Source: Crotophaga sulcirostris
Lineage: Eukaryota; Chordata; Aves; Cuculiformes; Crotophagidae
Assembly (NCBI GenBank): GCA_013397455.1
Contig: VYZB01000340.1
Location: 618,685 to 682,684 of the forward strand
DNA length: 64,000 nt
Direction: 5' to 3'
This document shows, piece after piece, positions 53,492-64,000 of this stretch (within the stretch, counting starts at the first letter, position 1; the number at the start of each line of letters is the position of its first letter). Both the position numbers and the translations under genes were made by a program. The notes under the pieces are model-generated. The model made no database searches. It saw nothing but the letters and a program-made list of their open reading frames with translations, and had not been told where the DNA came from.

Positions 53492-55680
53492 CATAGAATT
53501 ATAAAATCAATTAAAGGTCATCTAGTCCAACACCCTAGCGATAAGCAGGGACATCTTCAACTTGATCGAGTTGCTCAAAGCTACGTTCAACCTGACCTTC
53601 AATGTTTCCAGGGATAGAGCATCTACCATTTCGCTGGGCAACATGTTCCAGTGTTTCTCCACTCTCCTTGTAAAAAATTTCTTCCTTATGTCCAGTCTAA
53701 CTCTACTCTCCTTTAATTTAAGAATATTACCCCTTGTCCTATCATAACAGGCTGTGCTAAAAAGTCTGTCCCTGTCTTTCTTATAGGTCCCTTTTAAGTA
53801 CTGGAAGGCATCAACAAGGTCTCCTTGGAGCCTTCTCTACTTAAAACTGCACAGCCCCAACTCTCAGCCTTTCCTCATATGAGAGATGTTCCATCCCTCT
53901 GATCATTTTTGCAGTCCTCCTCTGGACCTGCTCCAACAGGTCCCTGTCTTTCCTGTGCTGGGGGCTCCAGAGCTGGACACGGTACTCCAAGTGGGGTCTC
54001 ACCACGGTGGAGTATAGGAGCAGAATTACCTCCCTCAGCTTGCTGGCCCCACTTCTTTTGATGCAGACAAGGATATGGTTGAAGTTCTGGGCTGCGAGCG
54101 CACATTGTTGGCCAATGTTGTCCAGCTTTTCATCCACCAGCACCCCCAAGTTCTTCTCCATAGGGTTGCTTCGTTCCCCAGCTTATACTGATACTGAAGG
54201 TTGCCCTGCCCCAGATGCAGGACCTAGCACTTGGCCTTTTTTTAAACTCATGAGGTTCAGATGGGCCCACTTCTCAAGCTTGTCCAGATCCCTCTCGATG
54301 GCATCCTGTCCCTCAGGTGTGTCGACTGCACCACTCAGCTTGGTGTCATCTGCAAAGTTTCTGAGGGTGCACTAAATCCCACTTCTGTGTCATTGATGAA
54401 AATATCAAATAGTACTGCTCCCAGTATGGACCCTTGAGGGTCACCAATCTCCATCATTGACCTGTTTACCACTACACTCTGGATGTGACCATCTAACCAA
54501 TTCCTCATCCACCAAACAGTCCACCCATCAAATCCATATCTCTCCAATTTAGAGAGAATTATTTTGTGCAGGTCCATGTTAAATGCCTTACAGAAGTCCA
54601 GATAGATGACATCCGTAGCTCTCCCTTTCTCTACTGATGTAGTCACTCCATCATAGAAGGCCTGTAGGGTGATCAGGCAGGACTTGCCCTTGGGGAAGCC
54701 ATGCTGGCTGTCTCAAATAACCTCACTGTCCTCCATGTCCCTTTGTATAGCTTCTAGGAGGATCTATTCCGTGATCCTCCCAGGCACAGAAGTGAGGCTG
54801 ACAAACTGGTAGTTCTCAGGGTCCTCCTTTCTACCCTTTTTATAAATGGCTGCAATGTTTCCCTTTTTTCCAGTCACCAGGGGCTTCACCTGTCTGCCAC
54901 AACTTTTTAAATATCATGGAGAGTGGCTTGGCAACTGTATCAGCCAATTCTCTCAGGACTCTGGAATGCATCTTGTCAGTCCCATAGGCTTATGCATGTT
55001 CAGGTTCCTCAGATGGTCACAAACCTGATCTTTTCTTACACTGGGAGGGACTTTGCTCCCCCAGTCCTCGTCTTGGAGTTCGTCCACTCAGGAGTTGAGA
55101 GAAGTGAGATTGTCAGAGAAGTGGCAAAAAAGTTGTTGAGTACCTCAGCCTTCTCCTCATGTGTTGTTACCAGTTTGCCAGTCTTGCTCATCAGCAGGGA
55201 TATGCTTTTTCGATCTTCGTTTTTTGGTTAACATACCTGTAGAAGTTCTTCTTATTATTCTTTGCTTCCTTTGCTGACTTCAGCTCCAGCTACGCCTTGA
55301 CCTTCCTGAACTCCGTCCGTCCCTACACAACCCTGCAGTGTTCCTGTACTCTTCCCAGATTACCTGTCCCTGCCTCCACTGCCTGTGTATGTCCTTCTTG
55401 CCCTTTAGTTTGACCAGCAGGTCTCAAATCTGCCACGCTGGTCTCTTGCCTTTCTTTTCTGATTTCCTACACCTGGGGATCGAGAGTTCTTGAGCTCTAT
55501 GAAAAGCATCCTTAAATATCTGCCAGCTCTCTTCTGCTCCCTTATCCCTGAGGACCAATTCCCAGAAGGTGCTACTTATGTAAGTCCTCGAAGAGCTGGA
55601 AGTTTGCTCACTTAAAATTCAGAGTCCTGGCTTTAGTCTCCACCTGGCCAATATCTTTCAGGACTGGAAGCCATATCTAA
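53492..55680 (-). mobile_element. CR1 LINE, about 2.2 kb, 5'-truncated, with RT domain
   Basis: This is the longest element in the window. The low-coordinate end has the reversed CR1 tail (ACCATAGAATTATAAAATCA) and the CATCTAGTCCAACACCCTAG block. Minus-strand frames encode ORF2 parts. At 54335-54646 is the RT palm, with [29 protein letters not shown] and [11 protein letters not shown]. The FADDTK active-site box is intact at 54339-54356 but in another frame, so a frameshift separates it from the upstream RT. At 53841-54161 is the C-terminal part with [24 protein letters not shown] (split by small changes) and VVRPHLEY. The sequence beyond 55.0 kb matches the region before RT. The endonuclease and ORF1 parts are absent, and stops and shifts make it inactive. 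The 5' limit is approximate. Confidence 0.93.
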
Positions 55681-56929
55681 GGCAGTTCTAGCTGTGCAAC
55701 TCTACAGATTATTGGCACAATTACAGGTATTTTAAGGTAGTGTTATTAGCTATCTGAGCTTGGACACCAGCTTCAGTGCTTCACAGTTGATTTACTGCTG
55801 ACACTTGCTATGCTTTCTTTACCTGGACTTTTTATATCACAGACACTACTGCACCTCTTTCCTTTTTCACAGTAGCAGCTTGAATGGAGAATCACATAGC
55901 TGAGTAAATGAAATCTGTAGGAGATACAGGACATACTCAAGTGAGCCCTTTATGTTGTACTTGTCAATGGTTCTATTCTATAGTTCATAAAAGACATTAT
56001 GTTCCTCATGGTAAAGTGTACTTTCTATTAAGCTTTCATTGAGAACTGAGAACTGTGAGAGAGCCCCAAACTGCCAGAGCTTTGAGGTAGTGCTGCCTGA
56101 ACCTTTCCCTTATAAAGAGCTTTCCATAGAAGATCCAAATGGCTTTGAAATTGAAAAAGCCAGGTTCTCTTTGGCTGTGAACTGGAATAATTAATAAAAG
56201 CTATAGAAAACTCCAAGTGGCCAGATGAAGCAGAATGGAAATACAACATAGTTTATAAATCAGTGACCTCCTTCTCCCTGTGACCTTGCAGGATGATCAT
56301 TGCTTTCAGTCATCTCCTTGCTGCTGTGTTCCTACAAACTCTGATAGTGCTTATTGGTCCTTGGCAGTATCTCATCTTGGCCTGCTCATAGCCCTTTGCT
56401 GATCTTAGCAATCATTCAGGCTTTCTTTCAGCTTCAGGATTCGGGTGTGCTCTCTCTGCCTTTTCCTGTCTCTGCCCTGCAGTATCTGAGGATGCTGCAT
56501 TTCCCAAAGAAACAGGCAGCTTCTGCCACCTCCTAGGGCATGCCACAGACTGTCGTTCCTTTTAAAGGAATGAGGACACACAAATTTAACAGGTTGATCA
56601 AAGGGAAAGAAGCAGGTTTGCATATCAAACACTACACATGTACATTGTCAGAGTGATGATGAAGATTCCCCTCATGTGATCATACAATATAGCAAGTGTG
56701 TTAGTGTTATATATGTATAAAGTGGATAAAGTTTGCCATATGTGTCCAAGAGTGATGCTAATCCATTAATATGTATATTTGCATATTAATGTTAATAATA
56801 TATTCTGTTAGGAGACACCATGAATCACTTAAAATGTATGAAAATGTTTTAAAGGATAGCAGAGATTCAGAAGATACACAATATGCTAATGAATAAAAAT
56901 GCTATTCCTTTAAAATGATGCTACATCCT
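55681..56929. other. unique non-coding DNA, no gene recognised
   Basis: About 1.2 kb of mostly AT-rich sequence. Short frames at 56.0-56.6 kb on both strands have no motif. Confidence 0.5.
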
Positions 56930-57481
56930 GGAAAAACATTCTCAACTCAGGGAATTTCACTTTATTTCTTGCCAATTAACATAATTACTGACTTGGGCAT
57001 TGAGAAATGAGGAAGTCAATTAAACAAACACTTGTGGAAGGCACCTTTCCTCACCTCTCTTCAGGCCTAGCTCCAGCCTGGACATCTCTCCTGGTGTCCT
57101 GGCCTCCACTCCCCTTGCCGCCACTGCAGGACGCACTCAGGCCTTCCAGGTGCACAAGAGGGTGGGCTCAGGGCCTCGTTGTTGCCTTCTGCCACTCCTT
57201 CCTTCTGACCCATCTCCTCTGCTCTTTTGGGGGCCCTCCATGGGGACCCTTTCTTACAACATCGGAGCAGAGGCACCATGTCCCCCTCCAACTGGTTGAC
57301 TCTTTGGGTGGGATAGGGCAGATTGTAGAGCTGGCTGGGACTGGCCAGGACTGGCTGGAACCACCTAGGACTGCCTAGGACTGGCTAGGATCAGCTGAAA
57401 CTAGTGCAGGGCAGTGAATGGCCACCTCTCACACAGGGCACCAAGCAGTCCCTGCTGCCCCTGCCACCTGTGCCTAATGCA
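56930..57481 (-). mobile_element. truncated ERVL-like LTR, degenerate
   Basis: This GC-rich block shares with the LTR at 23.9 kb the same order of landmarks on the minus strand. AATTCCCTGAGTTGAG lies beside a GGCAAGAAATAAAGTG polyadenylation site, then comes a TTAATTGACTTCCTCATTTC part, and further on a G- and A-rich promoter half. The roughly 130 bp that should follow the CAACTC word at the low-coordinate end are not recognisable, so no TG...CA pair or target duplication can be defined. The high end may be the CA of CCTAATGCA at 57481. It contains a run of GGACTGGC/CCTAGGACTG units. The copy is more diverged than the first, so older or from another subfamily. It codes for nothing. Confidence 0.65.
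57329..57396. repeat. tandem repeat of about 10 bp inside the LTR-like block
   Basis: Units of the form CTAGGACTGG and CTGGGACTGG occur about six times with small changes. They probably expanded inside the promoter half of the LTR relic. Confidence 0.7.
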
Positions 57482-59197
57482 TGCTGTAAAGTTGTTGTTT
57501 ATTAATTGTTGTAGGGAACATATACAAATAGCAGTCACTTCTTGAAGTGGCCTGTGTGGAAGTGGAGATAGAGTGGATGGAGTTGAAACTGAAATCCAAG
57601 TTGTAGGAAACTTACTCAGATTGATTTATTTTAAAAGTATATTCATTTTTTTATACTGAAAATTTGTTTTGTCTTGCTCACCTAGGAAGTTCTCTGCTAT
57701 TAAAAGAGTACTGAAGGCAACATGACCTGTGAAATGTTCTCGCATATATTTGAGTCCCTGAGCCAGCAGGTGGTGAGCCACTGCTTACTGCACAGAAAAT
57801 TCATGTTTTCTTGGTTTTCACTGGAACTAAAATGTTAAATTGTTATTGCAGTAAAGGCTCATTCAGGTAGGATAAAGATACAGAAGCATGCAAGACAAAT
57901 GTCTGGCACCAATGACTATTCATTTTGATATTGTTGCTTTTCCAGGCTGCGCTTGGGATGTATATCCTTTTTAGAAATAGCATAATAAACTTTGAATAGG
58001 TATAAAATGACTAGAAATGTTTTTTTCAGACAGGTCCAGATGGCATTAGTTCTCTCTTCCATAGGCACAGTTTGAGGGTTGTCTCTGCTGTTGGTTTTCC
58101 AGGCCAGCTGCTTACTGCCCGTCACCGCTGAGCGCCACCCCGAGTAACACTGCTGTAGTTGTTTCTCCTGTCTGAATATCTGAATTGCACAACACATGTA
58201 TTCAAATCAATAAGCTAAGCTATGTTGCAGAAACATAACAGGATGTTTTGTCTCAATATAGTAATCGAGTCATATATCCACCCAGTTGGCCACGTTTTCC
58301 ATTTGTGTGACTCAGCAGAACTCTACTGGAATTTATGAACAAAATGAATAATAATAGCTCAGAATTGCCACAATTGTTTAATCAATATAAGTGATTTTAA
58401 ATCCTTACGACTATATTTTATTTGTCAGTTAAAAAAAAAAAAGAAGTAGTAGGTATGGCTTATTTAAGGCATGGCGTCACATTCCTGGTTCAGTGTAAGG
58501 ACCAGTTGTCCTAGTGCTTTATAGTCAACCACTGTTTTTCATAAAGGCCTCATATATTGGTTTATGTAAACCTCCTCTGTGACAGGTTTCTTACTTCTAG
58601 CAAGATAATTTCTCTTAGGAATCCTTATTTACCTTATCAGACCTGAATTCTCAGGTGTGTAGAGTTGTCCCATTAAATCCAATTGAACCACTTAAGGCAG
58701 GTTCTAGTGCTCATTGTTTATTGGTATGCATGAGCTCATTCATGGCAGTGGCAGTGCAGGTCCTCTGGGTGTTGAAAGCCTCCCGTTCATATGGAAGTCA
58801 ATAGAAGTGTGAAAGGAGTCACCACGTTTGGAGAGTGAGCCTACAGACATCATCCACATCCACACACCCAAATACAAGGTTTCTAGTTTCTTTCTCAAAC
58901 ACATGCTGGGTAAGTAATTTAAACCATTTCCTGCCTGTATTTTCTACTGTAATTCAGACATGAAGAGTTCTCTCCAATGTTCTTTGCCATTTAGTAATGC
59001 TTACCGCAGCAGCATTTCTAGCTATTGCAAGTTTTGTCACTTTGTGGCATTTTATTTATACTGTGCAAAACACTGTAAGCATGTTAGCATTGTGTTAAAG
59101 AATTATTTTTATGTTGCATGTCATTGTCAGTACTAGTAGGCTGGCTGTTCACAGTTTAAATCTGGTGTTCAGTAATAGTGCAGCTTTTCAATATTTT

Positions 59198-59219
59198 ATG
59201 CTAACCCTATGCTAACCCT
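59198..59219. repeat. 11 bp direct tandem duplication
   Basis: ATGCTAACCCT occurs twice in direct succession. A small slippage duplication. Confidence 0.85.
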
Positions 59220-62010
59220 TTTATATTGCAAGTGCTTTTAGCTTTTGCAAAGAACCAGTCTCAAGTTCGGATCTAGAAGTCTTTCATCCTTAGCTGTGTT
59301 TAGTATTATCTGTATAAAGAATTCATAAATGTATACATGAATTTAAATTAGAAACAGTAACCAAACAAAGGGCAAAGGACAAATCTTTCCAATGCATGCT
59401 ACTAACTTGAGTAGGTACTTCTTCTGCAGTGCTCATTTCTGTGCTTTCCAAACACTCTGTGCATTGTCTACCACCATCTGTTGTGTGGTAGCAGAATTTG
59501 TGCTAGGAATCTCTCTATATGGGGCTTGACATTCCCAGTCTTTTGTGGAGCAGTGAATACATATTTCTAAGTATTGTAAAATATGATGCATTGCTCATTT
59601 ATTTCAAACAGCAGCAAAGTATTATTCTTAGGCTGTGAAGATAAGATTCAAACTAATTAATTCTGAAAATGTGAGTAGTCTCGGTAAGACAGAAAGCTAT
59701 GTATTAAATGATTAAATAATTGGATGATAGAAAGCAGGACACCATTTAGGAGAGGTGAAGTTGAATCAAAAAGTGATTAGAATGACTGGATACACTAGCA
59801 GACGGGGAAGCGCACAAACAAAATCCATCCTGAATAGTAAAATATTTACCAAATAATTGCTTGTGACTGATAGTGCTTGCTTTGGGCACGTTGCGCTCTT
59901 ACCAGAAGTTACTCTTTAGAAAGGTTTAGCACATGTCTCAAAGCATTCAGATGTAGGACTTGTTATGCTCTCTATGTGTGAAAAATATTGGAGCTGTCAC
60001 TGGAGATAAAGGTTCAGCTCTTTAGTTCCATTCTTAAACAATATAAATAATCAGATTTAAGTTTTATTCACCCTTATTGTAAAGCTTCTGTGCTGCCAGC
60101 ATGATACAATGGACCCTAGTGGATCTAGGAATTCAGGAATGAGCTTAGTCATTATGGGCTAAGCCATTCTGAGCTGGAAGCTGAACCTGGAAGCACACAA
60201 ACTAAAAGAAAAGTCTTGTTATCTCACTGTCAACAAAAGCAAATATCTTATTTGCTTTCTAGGCCACTGTACATTACTCAGCCATTATATAGAGGTGCAC
60301 TAGAAGTCACAAAGTATCTGCTTTCGTTAAAAGAAAAATCAGGTTTTAGAGTAAAGTTTTTTTTCCAGGAAGTATAGCATGTCTGTTACTACTTTTTTTT
60401 CCTTCTTTGAAGAATGAATTTATGTGACTTAAAAGGAAAAAGATTTAGTGTAAACTCAATATTTTGAAGCAGAGAAAACAAACATTAAGAGAGGACACAT
60501 TTGAGAGAAGTGTCCTCAGGAGAAAACATACTAATAGATGTTCCAATAAGAGAGGAAAATTGGCCAGCCATAACAGAAATCATAAATAACATAATATTTC
60601 TTTTTTGTCTTCCACACAACCTTCTGCTATATTCCTTCAACGTTTGTTGTGAAAATCCAAAACGTATTTTCTCTGTTGTTGGTTATTCATGATCAGCTAC
60701 GAGAAGTCTGTGTTACATAAATATCACAATATCATCAAGGCTAAAGGTGAAGACAAGTGTTTTATGATTTCGTCTAATCCTGTTGAGATGAGATTACATT
60801 CTTGCAAATAACCGATACAACAGAGACCAGTAGTTGTACTCTTCATTTAACTGTCATCTCCCTGTGGTCTTTAAAGCTTGTATTTCATGTTATAAGCATG
60901 AAAAAGGCAAAGAATTAATACTACAAAATGCTTTAAACTATAGATTGTGAAGTGTCTGCCAGGAACATGTGGGCATTTGTATAAACCTTAGTTCTAATTA
61001 ATAAGAGGAAAAAAGTTGTTTCCAGACGCTTAGGGAGCAGTGTCTCTTTCATAATGGGTTGTTTTAATGGAAGAACCATGGGAGCATGTTCTGAATATAT
61101 TTAGTTGCAATCTAACCTAGTAAAGTATTTAGCTATTAATATGGTAGTTCAAATCTTACAGCTGAAGTTTTGGCATAAAAGCTAGTAATTAGTTCTGAAG
61201 CAAACATCTTAAAATACTTAAGCTGTAGTTACTCTTTCTCTGGCAACTGTCCTGTGAGTACTTACAAAGAAGTCAGAAAGAAAAGATGTTTTAAAGTTAG
61301 TTTTAAATACCTCTTATAAAATAATACACATTTACACGTATGACTATCTTCAATCATTTGTGAATTTTCATTTTGTTTGTGAAATTATATCCTAGAATGT
61401 CACACACATAAAAAAAAAGTTATGCCATTCTGACGCGTCTCTTTAAAATGACCTTGTGGTGTAGGGGCACATTAATCTCAGAGGCATCTCAGATCTAAAC
61501 TTAACTATTTAGCTAAACACTATTTTCAAAACTAACCTAAAGTTTCCCAAATTTGTATTTCTAAATTTCTCAAAGAAGGCTGTATATTTTGCCACAGCAG
61601 TATTCTGAAAGGATGGTATTCTAGATCCCAAATGTCTGTGCTATGCTTCATTGAAGGAAATTAGTCTTAGCTATTATTAAAAACATTATATTAAAATGTG
61701 AACTGAGTTCTATGTAGGGGGAAGTGATCAAGTCCCAGGACATAAATGCTGTTCTTTGTTCATTGAAGTGTTCTTATTATTCCAATCACTTATCCCATAA
61801 TATAGTTGTATGGAAAAAATTACTAGCTTGAAATCAGACCAGCCTTTATGTTTTTAAGAAGCACGCACTTGTATAAGTATGTAGAACTTAACTGAACAGT
61901 CCTAAGAGTGCATCTGAAGAATAATCGGGTTTCTATTTGCACACTCCAGATATATATGTGTAAGTAAAACCACAATTTTAATTCAGTTACTTTTCAATTT
62001 AGGACAGAGC

Positions 62011-62031
62011 TTTTTTTTTTTTTTTTTTTTT
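62011..62031. repeat. poly-T run, 21 bases
   Basis: An uninterrupted run of T. It could be the reversed A-tail of an old retrocopy, but no retrocopy body or target duplication is visible beside it. Confidence 0.85.
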
Positions 62032-64000
62032 GCAAAAGGGTCCTCATATGTCTTGTACTTCAAATATAAAACACTCCAGGTGTTTATGATGAGTAAGAAG
62101 AAAATCAGCATGTACAACATCTGTTATTGACTGTAACAATGAATTGAGTAGTTTTTTCTGTCTCCACTATCTGCAGTATGACTCAAAAGTAAAATCTAGC
62201 AAAGAAAGCATAAAATATCTATATAGTTGAAACTTAAATTGTTATTTTCAATTCAAAACATAATGCTTTTAGACATTTTGGAAACTCTGAGAATAAAGGC
62301 ACTCCCCAAAGGAAAATGTTTGTTTCTTTCAGACTGTAAGTTTACTTTATTTAGTATTTTACATGTAATGTTAAGCTAGGTCTACACAGATCGGAGCAGA
62401 AAGTGTCACATTTACTCTGCCCATATCATGAGCCAACTAGATATGTGAGGTAGTTTGAGTCACATTTTAGTGAGTGTGTCCAGCCTGGTAATCTACACTG
62501 CATGGAAGAATGTATTTATTGGGTTTTAGCATCATTTCTTACTCCTATAGACATGTCTACCTGTCTCTGTTACTTCAGGACAATGTGACAATCTGAACTG
62601 GATTGCAGAGGTTTATATACACTCATACTGGAAAAAAAAAGTGCCAATACCATGAACTTCAAAAATACTAGACAGAAAAGAGCCAACAGAAGACATTTCC
62701 CGTATTGGTGGAAGGCCTCATCCTCTGTCTGAATCTTTCTGTTTCTAAGGTTTCCTCATTTTAGCTCTAGACATCAAGATCAACAGAGACTAGGTAATGT
62801 AAAACTGGAGAGCACTGCAATTCTAGGGTGAAGTACGGGAAAACTTGTACCAGTATCACGTGATATGTATGATCAGTAGCTTTGAAATGAACATATTAAC
62901 AGAGCAGAGATGATAAGTGAAGATGTGAGTGGAGGCCAACCCCTCTACACATTGTATAAGGGGAGTTAGTTCAAAGCTGACTGGCTTCTTTCAACTCAAG
63001 CTATAGAACAGGTGAGATAATAGAAACAGAAACACCTGTGTCTTTGCTGAATTAGAGATAGGAAGGTGGGTAAGAAAATGAGCTGAGCTGATGCAATCAG
63101 CAACATCTTGTAATTTACTGGGATCCATCATAACTATGCAAAGCACCTGAGTAACAACAGCATGCATGAGATAAAGCCTTCCTGTCCTTGGATTAACAGG
63201 CTAAATGAGTCACAAGCATAGCTGAGTTAGATCAGGTGGGAGGCATCACAGCAAACTGCCAAACACTTCTGAAGCAGCCTGCTCATGGGACTGCATGGGC
63301 TCCTGACTCACAGCATGCGTTGAGGCACTTGTAGCGGAAATACAGTGCAAATCCTGCTGTTGCTCAGAGGTGAGTGTGAGACCAATCTCATCCACTGCAG
63401 GTACCAGACGGCCAGCCAGCCTCCTGCTCCCATTAACGCATTCCGAGACACCTCTGTGCTGACTGGTTACCTGGTAAATATATTTTATGCAGTGAACAGT
63501 TCCAGCTATTGCATTCCTGCTTCTGCGTGATATGTGTTGCACTCTACCTGTCCTTGGCAGGCCCTGTTAATGAGGATGGCTTAATGACATCTCCCTTTGA
63601 TACAATCATGCTGTGCTCTGTGTAGCAGTAGCTAGCTGCCAATCTGTCTTCGGGGTAAATTTATATTGATGATGCAGTTGCCTTAAATTACGTTCTTCAG
63701 CTTTACGTGTTCTGTTTGTCCTCACGTTTTTTTTTGTTTTGTAGCTTTGTTTTTCTGGCCTTATTTCCTAAGCAGGCTGGGTTTATGTGATCCCTTCCCT
63801 AGTCATTCTGGGTCCATGGCTAATGTTCAGAGAGGAATACCTCACTCACCGTGGCAGGAGAAGGTGGAGAGACTGTAAGATGAGAGGCGAGGGTAACTCA
63901 GTTAAAATAATTTCTGCATATTAGCACTGAACTCAATAACCACCATGCTTGTACTGGCAAATGCAGTTTAGGGAGTATCTTAGTTTAACATTTAACCATT

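Larger units (their letters stand above)
57482..64000. other. unique AT-rich DNA, no gene recognised
   Basis: Includes a 12-base A run (58431-58442), a short tandem at 59.2 kb and a 21-base T run (62011-62031). A 98-codon minus-strand frame at 63.25-63.54 kb overlaps a plus-strand frame and shows no recognisable domain. Nothing else can be assigned. Confidence 0.5.

Noticed and set aside
57007..57378. Plus-strand frame of 123 codons
   Set aside because: It lies in the GC-rich LTR-like relic, is rich in Pro, Leu and Ser, and has no domain.
62370..62500. Words such as AGCTAGGTCTACACAGA, reminiscent of an old archosaur or turtle DNA-transposon end
   Set aside because: Only a few words match from memory and no inverted end or target duplication was found.
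63246..63542. Minus-strand frame of 98 codons rich in Ser, Gln and Ala
   Set aside because: Overlaps a plus-strand frame, lacks any domain, and I could not find convincing exon borders.

Overview
This 64 kb window looks like AT-rich, gene-poor vertebrate chromosome, most likely from a bird. I infer this from the interspersed repeats. There are at least five CR1 non-LTR retrotransposon fragments with typical avian 3' ends. There is also a solo LTR of the ERVL kind, whose polyadenylation-side sequence I recognise from bird genomes, and a second, eroded LTR-like piece. No bacterial-style gene organisation is present. I found no complete protein-coding gene, no rRNA or tRNA gene, and no CRISPR array. 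Most open frames are short, overlap in several frames and look like chance.

Layout: 1-23.9 kb is unique non-coding sequence with a few simple repeats, one AT hairpin (5.24 kb) and one candidate minus-strand coding exon (17.17-17.29 kb). 23.9-24.7 kb is an 824 bp solo LTR with TG...CA ends and a perfect 5 bp target duplication. At 25.2 kb there is a minus-strand frame with protein-like codon use, unproven. At 27.2 kb there is a MIR-like SINE relic, and at 31.6 kb a perfect 20 bp inverted repeat. Around 33.9-34.6 kb and 36.6-37.0 kb are very old CR1-like relics. At 37.4-37.6 kb a small CpG-rich patch contains an octamer motif and could be a promoter or first exon. 39.9-55.7 kb is the repeat-rich part, with CR1 copies at 39.9, 42.4, 46.7, 51.2 and 53.5 kb. 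The last two are long enough to include reverse-transcriptase sequence. At 56.9-57.5 kb is the truncated LTR-like piece. The remainder to 64 kb is unique non-coding sequence.

No genes work together in any visible way. The window is best read as intergenic or deep intronic DNA with decayed transposons. None of the retroelements is intact: all CR1 copies are 5'-truncated and frame-disrupted, and no LTR has an internal retroviral region beside it. The candidate exons and the CpG patch are hypotheses that need homology or transcript evidence.
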